Below, piece by piece: positions 40,281 through 51,028 of a stretch of DNA of 64,000 nucleotides (within the stretch, counting starts at the first letter, position 1; each line of letters begins with the position of its first letter). Made by a program: the position numbers and the translations under genes. The stretch is taken from the NCBI RefSeq assembly GCF_001547935.1, contig NZ_AP014636.1, positions 1,116,001 to 1,180,000 of the forward strand. Reading direction: 5' to 3'. Source of the stretch: Vibrio tritonius (lineage in GTDB: Bacteria; Pseudomonadota; Gammaproteobacteria; Enterobacterales; Vibrionaceae). A model generated the notes under the pieces. The model saw only the letters and a program-made list of their open reading frames with translations. It was not told the DNA's origin and searched no databases.

Positions 40281-42209
40281 TTATTCCTCCAGATTAAGCT
40301 TACGGCTAGCAACCTCAGATTGGATATGCTCAATGAAATCATCCAACTTAAATTTACCGAGATCCTTACCTTTACGAGTACGTACTGCGATTTCGCCGGC
40401 TTCCATTTCTTGGTCACCGCAAACCAGCATGTACGGAACACGCTTCAAAGTGTGTTCGCGAATTTTAAAGCCTATTTTCTCATTTCTCAAGTCCGCTTTC
40501 GCACGAATACCACATTTTTGTAGTTTTTGGGCTACTTCTTGAGCATAATCAGCTTGTTTATCGGTAATGTTCACAACAACGGCTTGTTCTGGCGCCAACC
40601 AAGTTGGGAAGAAGCCAGCGTATTCTTCAATAAGAATACCGATAAAGCGTTCAATTGAACCCAGAATCGCACGGTGAATCATTACTGGTACAACGCGTTC
40701 GTTGTTTTCGCCTACGTAAGTCGCACCCAAGCGACCAGGAAGGTTGAAGTCCAACTGAACCGTACCACACTGCCATGCACGACCTAAACAGTCGTACAAG
40801 GTAAATTCGATCTTAGGACCATAGAAAGCACCCTCGCCCTCTTGAATCTCAAACGGAATTTCAAGAGCGTTCAATGAGGTGATCAAGTCTGCTTCAGATT
40901 TATCCCAGATTTCGTCACTGCCAACACGTTTTTCAGGACGAGTTGATAGTTTAACAGCGATGTTCTCAAAACCAAAGGTTTTATATGTGTCGTACACCAT
41001 CTTAATGCAAGATGTTACTTCTTGCTGAATTTGATCTTCAGTACAGAAGATGTGTGCATCATCTTGAGTAAAGCCACGAACACGCATAATACCGTGTAAA
41101 GAACCTGATGGTTCGTTACGGTGACATGAACCGAACTCAGCCATACGTAATGGCAAATCGCGGTACGATTTTAGACCTTGGTTAAAGATCTGCACGTGAC
41201 CTGGACAGTTCATCGGTTTAATCGCATATTCACGGTTTTCTGATGAAGTCGTGAACATCGCATCTGCGTATTTGTCCCAGTGACCTGAACGTTCCCAAAG
41301 AACGCGATCCATGATCATTGGACCTTTCACTTCTTGGTAATCGTATTCAGTTAGTTTACTGCGAACAAATTGTTCTAGACTGCGGAATACGCTCCAACCG
41401 TTATGGTGCCAGAACACCATACCAGGTGCTTCTTGTTGCATGTGGAACAAGTCTAGCTGTTTACCAATTTTACGGTGGTCACGCTTTGCAGCTTCTTCTA
41501 GACGAGTCAGGTGCGCCTTCAATGCTTTCTTATCGTGGAATGCTGTACCGTAGATACGTTGCAACATTTTATTGTCGCTGTTACCACGCCAGTAAGCACC
41601 TGCAACGTTAAGAAGTTTGAAATGTTGACAGAAACCCATGTTTGGTACGTGAGGACCACGACACATATCGATGTATTCTAGGTGATGGTATAGACCCGGA
41701 CGATCATCACGAGAAACATTTTCATCTAGAATTTCAATTTTGTACGGTTCACCACGAGATTCAAAAGTATCGCGAGCTTCTTGCCAGCTTACTTTTTTCT
41801 TCACGACTTCGTATTTGGTTTTCGCCAGCTCTTTCATACGGGCTTCGATTTTCTCTAAATCTTCTTGAGATAGAGAATGTTCCATATCGATATCGTAGTA
41901 GAAACCATTGTCGATAGTCGGACCGATCGCCATTTTCGCATCAGGGTAAAGCTGCTTCAATGCGTGACCTAAAAGGTGAGCACATGAGTGACGAACGATT
42001 TCAAGACCATCTACTTCATCTTTAGCGGTGATGATTTCAAGACTTGCATCTTCTTCAATCAAATCACAAGCGTCGACACGATTGCCATTAACACGCCCTG
42101 CGATGGTTGCTTTAGCAAGACCAGGACCGATAGACTGTGCGACTTCAAGAGTAGTAACTGGGTTGTCAAATTGACGCTGACTGCCGTCAGGAAGAGTGAT
42201 TGTAGGCAT
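40281..42209 (-). CDS. thrS: threonyl-tRNA synthetase
   Basis: 642-aa class II synthetase of normal length. Domains in order: TGS ([20 protein letters not shown]), the editing SAD domain with [17 protein letters not shown], the catalytic core with motif 2 ([15 protein letters not shown]) and motif 3 ([19 protein letters not shown]), and the anticodon-binding domain from about 535. The zinc ligands are the Cys in KPMNCPGHV and two later His. A perfect anticodon-loop mimic sits just upstream of its ribosome-binding site, as in the autoregulated E. coli gene. It heads the thrS-infC-rpmI-rplT cluster. Confidence 0.98.
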   Translation of the reverse strand: MPTITLPDGSQRQFDNPVTTLEVAQSIGPGLAKATIAGRVNGNRVDACDLIEEDASLEIITAKDEVDGLEIVRHSCAHLLGHALKQLYPDAKMAIGPTIDNGFYYDIDMEHSLSQEDLEKIEARMKELAKTKYEVVKKKVSWQEARDTFESRGEPYKIEILDENVSRDDRPGLYHHLEYIDMCRGPHVPNMGFCQHFKLLNVAGAYWRGNSDNKMLQRIYGTAFHDKKALKAHLTRLEEAAKRDHRKIGKQLDLFHMQQEAPGMVFWHHNGWSVFRSLEQFVRSKLTEYDYQEVKGPMIMDRVLWERSGHWDKYADAMFTTSSENREYAIKPMNCPGHVQIFNQGLKSYRDLPLRMAEFGSCHRNEPSGSLHGIMRVRGFTQDDAHIFCTEDQIQQEVTSCIKMVYDTYKTFGFENIAVKLSTRPEKRVGSDEIWDKSEADLITSLNALEIPFEIQEGEGAFYGPKIEFTLYDCLGRAWQCGTVQLDFNLPGRLGATYVGENNERVVPVMIHRAILGSIERFIGILIEEYAGFFPTWLAPEQAVVVNITDKQADYAQEVAQKLQKCGIRAKADLRNEKIGFKIREHTLKRVPYMLVCGDQEMEAGEIAVRTRKGKDLGKFKLDDFIEHIQSEVASRKLNLEE

Positions 42210-42226
42210 TTGATATCCTTACAGTG

Positions 42227-42247
42227 GTGTTGCACACCAAGCAACAC
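42227..42247 (-). promoter_or_regulatory. thrS translational operator: tRNA-Thr anticodon arm mimic
   Basis: On the minus strand GTGTTGC (42241-42247) pairs perfectly with GCAACAC (42227-42233) around a 7-base loop TTGGTGT. Read as an anticodon loop this gives U33 followed by GGU, the main threonine anticodon, at 42236-42238. It ends nine bases before the AAGGA of thrS. In E. coli ThrRS binds such a mimic and blocks translation of its own mRNA. Confidence 0.72.
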
Positions 42248-42391
42248 TTGTCATGTATTTAGTGCGTTGATTCGTTTTGCATACGACGCACACGATAATA
42301 GTTGATGCCCTTGTTTAGGTACAAATACGGATGCACCTGCCCAAGCACAATCCATGCATTCTAAATGAATAGTCTGAAATAACAACCGCTT

Positions 42392-42450
42392 TATAGCCAA
42401 GTAACCTCAAGATTCTGCTTCAGGGAGAATGTATTCGCTCTTAGGCAAGG
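42392..42450 (+). repeat. partial MITE-like repeat, copy E
   Basis: TATAGCCAAGTAACCTCAAG, then TTCTGCTTCAGGGAGAATGT and ATTCGCTCTTAGGCAAGG: the first 60 bases of the family, after which similarity stops. Another fragment (GGTAACCTCAA) lies near 42547. The surrounding spacer 42248-42764 holds no gene I can support. Confidence 0.65.
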
Positions 42451-42764
42451 ATGGCAAAGAGGAGCTAATACAACACGACCATCTAACTATATCAAATCTC
42501 TCATGATAAATAAGAGGTTGCGTACTTGAGCCAATATAAAAAGCAAGGTAACCTCAAAGCAATTTTCCGATGTTCTGCTGCCAAAATTGCGTTATTGAAT
42601 CAGCATAAGACAAAATAGGAACATCGCCGTTTTTGTCATGAGTCACCATTCCCCTTTTATTGCATCATTTACAAGTTGGGTCTCAGCACAAAACCGCCAG
42701 TAAAACATGCGCCATTGTTTTACACCACTCTACTACCTTATGAATAACGAGCACCCAGACACAC

Positions 42765-43991
42765 ATGACAACCGATCACTCCTCACTTAAATTGCGCAAC
42801 TATCCAGCTTTTTTTCATTTCTGGCTGTCACGCTTAACCAGCGGATTCGCGTTTCAAATGGTCTCTGTTGCGGTGGGATGGCAAATCTACGATATGACCC
42901 ACTCCGCACTTAATTTAGGATTCATTGGTTTAATCCAATTTGTACCTGCGGTGTTACTGGCCTTGCCTGCGGGTCATATCGCCGACCAATTTCATCGCCG
43001 CAATGTGGTGGTGGTTTGCCAATTTTTTGAATGGATTGCACTTGTTGCCTTGGCAGTACTCAGTTTTGCCGGCTGGCTTAATGAAACAGCAATACTGACT
43101 TTTATCGGCATCATTAGTGTATTTCGTACCTTTGAAAACCCATCAGGTCGTGCCATTGTTCCCGCATTGGTTCCAGAAGCCATTTTGCCGCGAGCGTTAG
43201 CCATTAATGGTTCGGGCGGTCAGGCAGCAAGCATTATTGGCCCAGCTCTTGGTGGGTTCTTATATTTGCTTGGTCCAAGTTATGTTTATGCTATTACCGC
43301 CGTTATGACCCTTACCTCCCTGATTTTAATGGCAAGTTTGAAGTATCAATATGCACCACCTAAGCGAGTACCGATGAACGTGGAACGACTGTTCTCTGGC
43401 GTAGCGTTTATTCGCAAAGAGAAAATCATTCTGGGCGTATTGTCGTTGGATCTTTTCGCGGTTCTACTTGGCGGCGCAACAGCGCTCTTGCCTATTTTTG
43501 CTCGAGATATTTTGCACACAGAAGCTTGGGGCCTAGGTTTATTACGTGCGGCACCGGCTGTGGGTGCTCTATTGATGTCGTTCTACTTGGCTAAATATAC
43601 ATTACAGCGCCGCGTGGGAATGGTGATGTTTGCTTCCGTAGCGGGCTTTGGTTTGGCCACCATTGTGTTCGCTTTATCCCAAAATTTATGGCTCTCTCTA
43701 GCTGCTTTGTTTGTACTTGGCGCTCTCGATATGATCAGTATGGTGATTCGCAGCACGCTGGTACAAATCGAGACACCCGATGAGATGCGGGGTCGCGTTG
43801 GCGCGGTCAATTCTATATTTATCAATACCTCCAACCAGTTAGGCGAATTTGAATCTGGGATGCTAGCCGCCGCTGTTGGCGCTGTGAATGCGGCACTTTT
43901 CGGTGGAATCGGTACCATCATCGTGGTCGGCTTGTGGATGGTGTGGTTCCCATCCATTCGTCAGCGAGAAAAGTTGGTACGAGAAGACTAA
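42765..43991 (+). CDS. MFS transporter, EntS-like
   Basis: 408-aa inner-membrane major facilitator with 12 helices. The N-terminal FHFWLSRLTSGFAFQMVSVA-VGWQIYDMT and AGHIADQFHRR loop match the EntS/MFS_3 branch, which includes enterobactin and other siderophore exporters as well as drug pumps. DEMRGRVGAVNSIFINTSNQ near the end is also typical. No Fur box is visible upstream. Function could be siderophore or drug export. A siderophore-interacting gene lies 6 kb away but is not linked. Confidence 0.85.
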   Translation: MTTDHSSLKLRNYPAFFHFWLSRLTSGFAFQMVSVAVGWQIYDMTHSALNLGFIGLIQFVPAVLLALPAGHIADQFHRRNVVVVCQFFEWIALVALAVLSFAGWLNETAILTFIGIISVFRTFENPSGRAIVPALVPEAILPRALAINGSGGQAASIIGPALGGFLYLLGPSYVYAITAVMTLTSLILMASLKYQYAPPKRVPMNVERLFSGVAFIRKEKIILGVLSLDLFAVLLGGATALLPIFARDILHTEAWGLGLLRAAPAVGALLMSFYLAKYTLQRRVGMVMFASVAGFGLATIVFALSQNLWLSLAALFVLGALDMISMVIRSTLVQIETPDEMRGRVGAVNSIFINTSNQLGEFESGMLAAAVGAVNAALFGGIGTIIVVGLWMVWFPSIRQREKLVRED

Positions 43992-44027
43992 CGATCTCAT
44001 TATTTAGGGCGTTTAGGGATTTAAATA

Positions 44028-44055
44028 AAAAAACGGCGCAGTGGATATCACTGCG
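44028..44055 (+). terminator. weak hairpin after the MFS gene
   Basis: Stem CGCAGTG/CACTGCG (44037-44043 with 44049-44055), preceded by an A-run and abutting the start of MITE copy C. Only a weak T signal follows on the plus strand; on the minus strand a T-run follows. Confidence 0.5.
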
Positions 44056-44056
44056 T

Positions 44057-44322
44057 TATACCCAAGTAACCTCAAGATGCGGTTTCAGCGAGAATGTATT
44101 CGCTCATAGGCAAGGCACCGATTTGAATACATAGTTATTCTACGTAGAAAATCGGTAACGCAGCATAGGAGCGAATACAACTCGCCCCTTGGGAGCTCAT
44201 CAACAAGCCCATTTCTGCGCCCAATGACGTTGAAAGGGAATGACCATTCCTTCCGTCATTGAGCTTGACCTGTGCTCGTTGATGAAGCTCTGAAGTCTGC
44301 ATCTTGAGGTCATTTGGGTATA
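44057..44322. mobile_element. complete MITE-like element, copy C (266 bp)
   Basis: The two ends are inverted repeats of 24 bases with two mismatches: TATACCCAAGTAACCTCAAG at 44057 and its mirror ending GGGTATA at 44322. The left half carries the shared family blocks up to GCATAGGAGCG. The right half is a self-complementary stretch in which GAGCTCATCAAC faces GTTGATGAAGCTC and AATGACG faces CGTCATT. There is no open frame. It ends ten bases from the yejF stop codon. This is the best model for the full family element. Confidence 0.75.
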
Positions 44323-44331
44323 TCAATATCG

Positions 44332-45924
44332 TCAAAAGGAAGAAAGACGAACCAACTCTTGGGTATACGGATTTTGCGGTTGGGCAAAAAGCTGCTGCGT
44401 ATCACCCTGCTCTACAATCTCCCCTTGGCGCATCACAATGGTGTAATGACACAAAGAGCGCACTACATTCAAATCATGACTTATAAAGAGATAGGTTAAA
44501 CCATGCTTTTCTTGCAACGATTTTAGCAGTTCCAACACCTGCGCTTGAACAGTGCGGTCAAGGGACGATGTCGGTTCATCCAACAAAATAAATTGCGGCT
44601 TTAATACCAACGCTCGTGCGATAGCAATACGTTGACGTTGCCCACCAGAGAATTCATTCGGGAAACGAAAGCGGGTTTCAGGGTCGAGATCCACCTCGCG
44701 CATCACGGCACAAATCGTTTGGTCAATGCCCTCTTCATCTAGGTCGGTATGAACGCGAAGGCCTTCACCTATTACCTGTGCGACAGACATCCGTGGGTTC
44801 AATGCAGAGAATGGGTCTTGAAACACCACCTGCATTTTACTGCGATATGGCAGCATGGCTTTACGTTCTAGTCCTTGCAGCTCTTGGTGATTAAACTGAA
44901 TGGAACCTTGTGATTGAACTAACTGCAATATCGCCATACCCGTGGTGGATTTACCCGAACCACTTTCCCCGACCAAACCAATAGAATGGCCCTTTTTGAG
45001 TGCAAAGCTCATGTCGGTCACCGCCTTAACATGATCTTTGGTTCGCTTAAGCAAGCCACCTTTGATCGGGAACCATACTTTGAGTCCTTGCGTGCTGACT
45101 AAGACAGGTTCTTCTTCACTGACCGCAACAGGCAGACCTTTCGGGTCAGAATCGATCAACTTACGCGTATAAGGGTGCTGTGGGTTGTTAAACAAAGCAT
45201 GGCATTCGTTCGTTTCGATCAAATGGCCATGCTGCATCACAGCTACGCGGTCAGCAATGCGGCGCACAATGCTTAAATCGTGAGTGATAAACAACATCGC
45301 CATGCCCAACTCTTGTTGCAGCTCTTTCAGTAAATCAAGAATCTGAGCTTGTACCGACACATCCAGTGCCGTGGTTGGCTCATCCGCAATCAGCAATTCC
45401 GGTTCATTGATTAGCGCCATCGCAATCATTACGCGCTGGCGTTCACCACCAGAAAGCTCGTGAGGATAAGCATCAATTTTTTGCTCAGGCTGGCGAATAC
45501 CCACTTTCCCTAACCACTCAATCGCTAATGTACGCGCTTTGTTTTCACGCATACCGCGATGCACGGCTAATGTTTCAACCAACTGTTTACCCACTTTATG
45601 CAGTGGATTTAACGACACCATCGGCTCTTGGAAGATCATGCCAATCCGCCCGCCACGTATACCGCGTAACTCTCTTTCACTGCATTTGAGCGTATCCACA
45701 CCATCAAACCGAATTTGCCCAGTTTGATAGTGAGCAGACCCTTTGGGCAATAGCTTTAGTATGGCGTTCGCAGTCACCGATTTACCCGAACCACTTTCGC
45801 CAACGAGCGCCAAAGTCTCCCCTTTTTTGATACTCAAGGAAACGTTGTATGTTACGGTTTCGACACTCTGCGCGCGACCGAATCCGACCGATAATTCATC
45901 TATGGTTAGTAATGCGTCATTCAT
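44332..45924 (-). CDS. yejF: peptide ABC transporter ATP-binding protein YejF (two fused ATPases)
   Basis: 530-aa cytoplasmic ATPase with two complete ABC halves. Walker A motifs are [10 protein letters not shown] near residue 40 and [10 protein letters not shown] near residue 325; signatures are LSGGERQRV and FSGGQRQRI; Walker B segments are [11 protein letters not shown] and [11 protein letters not shown]. Fused halves are typical of YejF. With YejA, YejB and YejE it imports peptides, including microcin C in E. coli. Start placed at the ATG at 45924 because the upstream 21 residues lack a family match and a ribosome-binding site. It follows yejE by seven bases. Confidence 0.95.
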   Translation of the reverse strand: MNDALLTIDELSVGFGRAQSVETVTYNVSLSIKKGETLALVGESGSGKSVTANAILKLLPKGSAHYQTGQIRFDGVDTLKCSERELRGIRGGRIGMIFQEPMVSLNPLHKVGKQLVETLAVHRGMRENKARTLAIEWLGKVGIRQPEQKIDAYPHELSGGERQRVMIAMALINEPELLIADEPTTALDVSVQAQILDLLKELQQELGMAMLFITHDLSIVRRIADRVAVMQHGHLIETNECHALFNNPQHPYTRKLIDSDPKGLPVAVSEEEPVLVSTQGLKVWFPIKGGLLKRTKDHVKAVTDMSFALKKGHSIGLVGESGSGKSTTGMAILQLVQSQGSIQFNHQELQGLERKAMLPYRSKMQVVFQDPFSALNPRMSVAQVIGEGLRVHTDLDEEGIDQTICAVMREVDLDPETRFRFPNEFSGGQRQRIAIARALVLKPQFILLDEPTSSLDRTVQAQVLELLKSLQEKHGLTYLFISHDLNVVRSLCHYTIVMRQGEIVEQGDTQQLFAQPQNPYTQELVRLSSF

Positions 45925-45931
45925 ATCAAAA

Positions 45932-46972
45932 TCACCGTTGTAAATGAGGGTCAAAGGCGTCGCGTACCGCTTCACCGACAAAAACAAGCAATGTCAGCAT
46001 CATCGATAACACCACAAAGGCCGAAATGCCAAGCCAAGGAGCTTGCAGATTAGCTTTACCTTGCGCAAGCAGCTCACCTAATGAAGGGGAACCAACGGGC
46101 AGACCAAACCCTAAGAAATCCAAAGAGGTCAGAGTGGTTACCGAACCTGACAAAATAAAAGGCATCATAGTTAACGATGCCACCATCGCATTTGGCAGCA
46201 TATGGCGTAGCATAATACGTCCATCACTTACCCCCATTGCTTGCGCTGCACGCACGTAGTCAAAGTTACGACCACGCAAGAATTCAGCGCGAACAATGCC
46301 GACCAAACTCATCCAACTAAACAGCACCATAATGCCCAATAGCCACCAAAAGTTTGGTTCAACAAAGCTCGATAAAATGATCAGTAGAAACAGCGTCGGC
46401 ATACCCGACCAGACTTCGATAAAACGCTGACCAATTAAGTCTATCCAACCACCGTAATAACCTTGCGTTGCCCCAACGAAAACGCCAATCACTGAAGACA
46501 CTAAGGTAAGCACAAAACCAAACAGCACTGAAATGCGAAAACCGTAGATGATACGAGCTAAAACATCCCTGCCCTTATCGTCTGTCCCCAACAAATTCGT
46601 ATGATCAGGGGCAGAAGGCACACTGCCTACTAAGTTATAGTTGATGGTGTTGTAACTAAATTGAATGGGTGGCCAAACCATATAGCCATCTTTTTCAATC
46701 AGTTGTTTAACATAAGGGTCGGAATAGTCCGTTTCCGTTAAAAATTCCCCACCAAACGTGGTTTCTGGGTACATTTTTGCAATCGGGAAATACCACTCAT
46801 GCTGATACGAAACCAGCAGCGGTTTATCGTTAGCAATCACTTCGGCAAACAGACTTAGGACAAACAGCAGGGCAAAAATCCACATTGACCACCAGCCACG
46901 ACGGTTGGATTTAAAACGCTGCCAACGTGCCACGTTCAATGGGTTAGGACGAGAGTGTTTAAAAAAAGCCAT
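45932..46972 (-). CDS. yejE: peptide ABC transporter permease YejE
   Basis: 346-aa inner-membrane permease of the DppC/OppC type. The N-terminus (NPLNVARWQRFKSNRRGWWS) is the usual cytoplasmic lead-in, followed by one helix, a long periplasmic loop (residues 50-140) and five more helices. The EAA loop is in the region RAAQAMGVSDGRIMLRHMLP. Its start codon overlaps the end of yejB, so translation is coupled. Confidence 0.95.
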   Translation of the reverse strand: MAFFKHSRPNPLNVARWQRFKSNRRGWWSMWIFALLFVLSLFAEVIANDKPLLVSYQHEWYFPIAKMYPETTFGGEFLTETDYSDPYVKQLIEKDGYMVWPPIQFSYNTINYNLVGSVPSAPDHTNLLGTDDKGRDVLARIIYGFRISVLFGFVLTLVSSVIGVFVGATQGYYGGWIDLIGQRFIEVWSGMPTLFLLIILSSFVEPNFWWLLGIMVLFSWMSLVGIVRAEFLRGRNFDYVRAAQAMGVSDGRIMLRHMLPNAMVASLTMMPFILSGSVTTLTSLDFLGFGLPVGSPSLGELLAQGKANLQAPWLGISAFVVLSMMLTLLVFVGEAVRDAFDPHLQR

Positions 46973-48054
46973 TAGCGAGCCTCAAAATCAATGCGCGGGT
47001 CAACCCACATATAAGTGAGATCCGAAATAATGCTGAGTATCAAACCCAATAAAGTCATGATATAGAGCGAGCTAAACACCAGCGGATAATCGCGCTGAAT
47101 GGTCGCTTCAAAACCGAGTAAACCAATGCCATCAAGAGAGAACATCACTTCAATGAGCATCGATCCAGTAAAAAAGATACTGATAAACGCGGCCGGAAAA
47201 CCAGCAATGATGATCAACATGGCATTACGAAATACATGCTTGTATAAAATGGCACCTTCATCCAACCCTTTGGCTCGCGCGGTCACCACATACTGCTTAT
47301 TGATTTCATCCAAAAACGAGTTTTTGGTCAGCATGCTTAATGTGGCAAACCCGCCAATCACCATCGCCACAATCGGCAGCGCCATGTGCCAAAAGTAATC
47401 GCCAATTTTCTGGTACCAGGTCATTTGGGCAAAGTTATCCGAAACCAAACCACGTAACGGGAACCAATCAAAATAGTTACCGCTGGCAAATAGGATGATT
47501 AAGATGATGGCGAATAAAAAGCCCGGAATGGCATAACCGACAATCACTAAAGCACTCGACCACACGTCAAAACGCGAGCCATGATGAATCGCTTTGGTGA
47601 TGCCTAAAGGAATCGACACAAAATAGATGATTAACGTGCTCCATAGTCCCAAAGAAATCGAGACAGGCAAACGATCTTTAATTAAATCAATTACATTGCC
47701 ACCACGAAACAAGCTTTCACCAAAGTGAAACGTCACGTAGTTTTTGAGCATATCGGTATAGCGTTCCAAAATAGGCTTATCAAAACCAAATTGCTTTTTA
47801 ATCGACTCAACCACTTCAGGATCTAAACCGCGAGAGCCTTTGTAGCCGGTGGATTTTGCTTCGTTTGCAGGAGCAACCTCTTGACCACCGCCAGTGAAAC
47901 GCTCCATTGTGCCATTAGCCTGTCCCTGAATTTGTGCAATGGCTTGCTCGACTGGCCCGCCGGGAGCGACTTGGATAATGAAAAAGTTAATGGTGATAAT
48001 TGCCCAAAGCGTAGGAATCACCAACAGTAAACGACGAAATATATACGCAGCCAT
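46972..48054 (-). CDS. yejB: peptide ABC transporter permease YejB
   Basis: 360-aa inner-membrane permease of the DppB/OppB type: [20 protein letters not shown] opens the first helix. A periplasmic loop follows (residues 30-110, with [20 protein letters not shown]), and the EAA loop is [20 protein letters not shown]. It lies eight bases after yejA and shares its last base with the first base of yejE. Confidence 0.95.
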   Translation of the reverse strand: MAAYIFRRLLLVIPTLWAIITINFFIIQVAPGGPVEQAIAQIQGQANGTMERFTGGGQEVAPANEAKSTGYKGSRGLDPEVVESIKKQFGFDKPILERYTDMLKNYVTFHFGESLFRGGNVIDLIKDRLPVSISLGLWSTLIIYFVSIPLGITKAIHHGSRFDVWSSALVIVGYAIPGFLFAIILIILFASGNYFDWFPLRGLVSDNFAQMTWYQKIGDYFWHMALPIVAMVIGGFATLSMLTKNSFLDEINKQYVVTARAKGLDEGAILYKHVFRNAMLIIIAGFPAAFISIFFTGSMLIEVMFSLDGIGLLGFEATIQRDYPLVFSSLYIMTLLGLILSIISDLTYMWVDPRIDFEAR

Positions 48055-48062
48055 AAGTCCCT

Positions 48063-49880
48063 CTACTGACGTTTCGCAGGCAGTTTTTCAGCCTTCGCTT
48101 TATCTACCCACCAAGTATCGATAGCCAAAGAGTATTTCGGCATCGTTTTCGGACGATCAAACTTATCCCAAACCGCAATACGGTATTTACTCACATGCCA
48201 CTGAGGAATGATAAAGAAATTCCATTGCAACACACGATCCAATGCTCTTCCTAACGGAAGAAGCTTTTCAGGGTTCTCTTGGTTCTTAACGATGCTTTCG
48301 GTTAATGCATCGATCGTTGGGTCCATCACCCCAGCCGTGTTGTAGGTTGAATCGATATAATGGGAGTTCCATGGGAATAACAAGTAGGAACTCGGGTACG
48401 CATTCGCAGAATAGCTTGATAACACCATATCGAAATCGCGATCACGTAGGCGCTTAGTGTACTGCGTGGTATCGATGGAGCGAATGTGCATGTCTATGCC
48501 CAAACGTTTCAAATTCCGTTGCAGTGGAATCGCCATGTTTTCTTGAGTCGGACTGTAAATCATGACCGAAAACGTAAAGGGTTCACCGGTTTTTTCATTG
48601 ACCATCACACCATCACGCACCACCCACCCTGCTTGTTTAAACAGTGCAAAGGCCTTACGCATTTGCGGGCGTATGTAGCCTGAGCCATCAGTGACCGGTG
48701 GTTGATATTCTTCAGTAAACACGCGAGGTGGAACTTTATCTTTATAAGGTTTGAGTACTTCAAGCTCTTGCTTTGAAGGTAACCCCTTCGCTTCATAATC
48801 GGTGTTGGAGAAAAAGCTGCGCGTACGGGTGTATTGACCATAAAAAAGGTTTTTATTCATCCATTGGAAATCTAACGCGTAGTTGATGGCTTCTCTTACA
48901 CGAACATCACGAAACATCGGTCTCTGGGTATTAAAGACATAAGCTTGAGTTGCCGCTGGCGATTCATGCTGGATCTCTTCTTTAACGATATACCCTTTAT
49001 CGAAGTTAGAACCGTTGTAGGCGTTAGCCCACAATCGAGCCTGACCTTCTTGGCGAAAATCAAACTCACCAGCTTTGAAGGCTTCCAGCATTACGGTATC
49101 GTCGCGGTAATAATCGTATTGGATTTCTTCGAAATTGTTACGTCCAACGTTGACCGGCAAATCTGCCGCCCAGTAATTAGAGTCTAACTTATAAGTAATG
49201 CGTTGCCCCATCTTGTAACTGGCGATTTTATAAGGACCACTACCAATTGGTGCCTCTAACAAGGGTTCTGCTAGGTTTTTATCTCGCCAATAATGTTCCG
49301 GTAAAACTTGGGTTGATTCAGCCAAAGAAAATAACTTATCACGATTTGGTGTCGCCATTTCAATCCGTACCGTTAAAGGCTTGATGGCTTTGACCGATTT
49401 CACGTCTTTATAATAAACACGATATTGAGGGACCCCCTCGGTCATGAATTTACTGAAGGTAAATTCCACATCTTTAGCGGTAATCGGCGTTCCATCTTGA
49501 AAACGTGCTTTAGGATTAATGTCGATTTCCATCCAGGTGTAATCGTCGGAATAACGGACACGTTCAGCAATCAAAGGATAATAAGTGTTGATCTCGTCGT
49601 CTGAACCTTTGAAAAGAGCATCATAAAGTTGACTGGTATCAGCCGCAGCCACACCGCGAGAAGCGAAACGGTTAAAATTATCAAAAGTGCCGATTTTACC
49701 AAACGTCACTTTACCGTACTTTGGCGCGTTAGGATTGACGTAATCAAAATGAGCAAAGTTGTCAGAATACTTCGCGGTACCAAAGCCGACAAGGTGTTGG
49801 CTTTCAATGACTTTTGCTTGAACTGATTGGGTCGCAGTCGCAAGCAAGACAGAAAGCAATACTGGAGCAAATTTCCCCAT
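48063..49880 (-). CDS. yejA: peptide ABC transporter substrate-binding protein YejA
   Basis: 605-aa periplasmic binding protein of the SBP family 5. Signal peptide [20 protein letters not shown] with cleavage after QAK-type Ala. The body has the family-5 hallmarks: early [31 protein letters not shown] and [20 protein letters not shown]. Start at the ATG at 49880, with AAGGA seven bases upstream; the 11 residues before it are not part of a signal peptide. It heads the yejABEF operon. Confidence 0.93.
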   Translation of the reverse strand: MGKFAPVLLSVLLATATQSVQAKVIESQHLVGFGTAKYSDNFAHFDYVNPNAPKYGKVTFGKIGTFDNFNRFASRGVAAADTSQLYDALFKGSDDEINTYYPLIAERVRYSDDYTWMEIDINPKARFQDGTPITAKDVEFTFSKFMTEGVPQYRVYYKDVKSVKAIKPLTVRIEMATPNRDKLFSLAESTQVLPEHYWRDKNLAEPLLEAPIGSGPYKIASYKMGQRITYKLDSNYWAADLPVNVGRNNFEEIQYDYYRDDTVMLEAFKAGEFDFRQEGQARLWANAYNGSNFDKGYIVKEEIQHESPAATQAYVFNTQRPMFRDVRVREAINYALDFQWMNKNLFYGQYTRTRSFFSNTDYEAKGLPSKQELEVLKPYKDKVPPRVFTEEYQPPVTDGSGYIRPQMRKAFALFKQAGWVVRDGVMVNEKTGEPFTFSVMIYSPTQENMAIPLQRNLKRLGIDMHIRSIDTTQYTKRLRDRDFDMVLSSYSANAYPSSYLLFPWNSHYIDSTYNTAGVMDPTIDALTESIVKNQENPEKLLPLGRALDRVLQWNFFIIPQWHVSKYRIAVWDKFDRPKTMPKYSLAIDTWWVDKAKAEKLPAKRQ

Positions 49881-50075
49881 TACGCCGTCCTTGAGATTTG
49901 ATTGGAATAACAATTCATTCTATTTACAATGTGTTAAGGTGATGTTCTAGTATAGAGGCTAATCGGGTCTCTTAAGCAACTCGACACTGTTGTTCTTGCC
50001 AAGTTTTGCCTTTAAATCCCAATTTTGCGATCTACACTATTAAAACATCACATTTTCACGTAAATGAATGAAAAT

Positions 50076-50094
50076 AACAACGATTATCATTGTT
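50076..50094. promoter_or_regulatory. Fur box
   Basis: AACAACGATTATCATTGTT is a 19-bp palindrome centred in a longer ATAACAA/TTGTTAT inverted repeat, close to the Fur consensus. It lies 60 bases before the siderophore-interacting gene, where it would overlap the promoter. Iron repression is the expected effect. Confidence 0.85.
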
Positions 50095-50153
50095 ATATAT
50101 GTAATTAAACGTTACTGTGCCAAACGCACAAGAAGTAATAATAACAGGTAATT

Positions 50154-50942
50154 ATGCAAGCGAAATCGACTCAACGACCTAAATATCAGCTCACAGTGAC
50201 TGCTACTCAACAACTGTCTGCGAACTACCAACGTATCACTCTTCAAGGTGAAAGCATTGCACACTTTGGAGCAGACAGCGCTGGCGATTACATTAAGCTT
50301 CTCTTTACTCCAGAAGGCAGTACCGACCTGTCGACCCTACCACACGACGCTCGTCCCGTGATGCGTACCTACACCATTCGCCAATTCGATGAAGAAACCA
50401 ACTCCATGGATATCGATTTTGTGCGCCACACCGTCAACGATATGAGCTGTGGTTTTGCAGCTCGTTGGGCATTAGAGTGTAAGGTTGGTGATACCATCGA
50501 AATTATGGGACCGGGTAAAAAACAGGGAATCAATGAATACTCTGACTGGTTTTTCTGCGCCGCAGATATGACCGCCCTTCCCGCACTCGCTAATACATTG
50601 GCTCAGTTACCGCTGGACGCCAAAGGTTACGCAGTGATTGATATCCTTGATAAGGATGACCGCCAAGAAATCGATGCCCCAGATGGCATTAATGTGATTT
50701 GGAATATCCAACATCCTGAACATACCTTGGTGGATGTGGTCAAGGCTCAACCATGGTTAGATGGCCAGTGTGCCGTATGGTGTGCTTGTGAATTTGATTC
50801 GATGAAAGCGCTGCGCAAATACTTCCGCGATGAGCATGACATTGATCGTGAATACATCTATCTCAGCAGTTATTGGAAAAGTGGCGTGAGTGAAGATGGA
50901 CATAAAGTGCTTAAACGCCAAGATTTAGACGAGCAGCACTAA
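50154..50942 (+). CDS. viuB: siderophore-interacting protein (ViuB/YqjH type ferric-siderophore reductase)
   Basis: 262-aa cytoplasmic flavoprotein that releases iron from ferric siderophores. The FAD-binding motif is RPVMRTYTIRQFD, followed by the DIDFVRH strand. The NAD(P)-like domain has FFCAADMTALPALA and the C-terminal YIYLSSYWKSGVSEDGHK. This matches the ViuB/YqjH (SIP) family in length and motifs. It has AACAGGTAA as ribosome-binding site and a strong Fur box upstream. No siderophore receptor or synthesis genes are adjacent. The gene symbol is by family likeness; specificity for vibriobactin is not shown. Confidence 0.88.
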   Translation: MQAKSTQRPKYQLTVTATQQLSANYQRITLQGESIAHFGADSAGDYIKLLFTPEGSTDLSTLPHDARPVMRTYTIRQFDEETNSMDIDFVRHTVNDMSCGFAARWALECKVGDTIEIMGPGKKQGINEYSDWFFCAADMTALPALANTLAQLPLDAKGYAVIDILDKDDRQEIDAPDGINVIWNIQHPEHTLVDVVKAQPWLDGQCAVWCACEFDSMKALRKYFRDEHDIDREYIYLSSYWKSGVSEDGHKVLKRQDLDEQH

Positions 50943-50970
50943 TAACCACTCTGCTTTGTCGCTTAAAATA

Positions 50971-50997
50971 AAAAATGGCCGCTGGGCCATTTTTTTC
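50971..50997. terminator. bidirectional intrinsic terminator
   Basis: Stem AAAAATGGCC/GGCCATTTTT around a short loop, with T-run to 50996. It separates the siderophore gene from the convergent UTRA regulator. Confidence 0.88.
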
Positions 50998-51028
50998 GTC
51001 GATAGATTTTGCCTCAAAAACAGTGGGG

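Noticed and set aside
42210..42764. Additional small gene upstream of thrS
   Set aside because: Frames there are short, lack ribosome-binding sites and cross the operator mimic and a repeat fragment.
46026..46259. Plus-strand frames inside the yej genes (also 47099-47398 and 45743-45943)
   Set aside because: All are antisense shadows of the well-conserved yejEBF reading frames.
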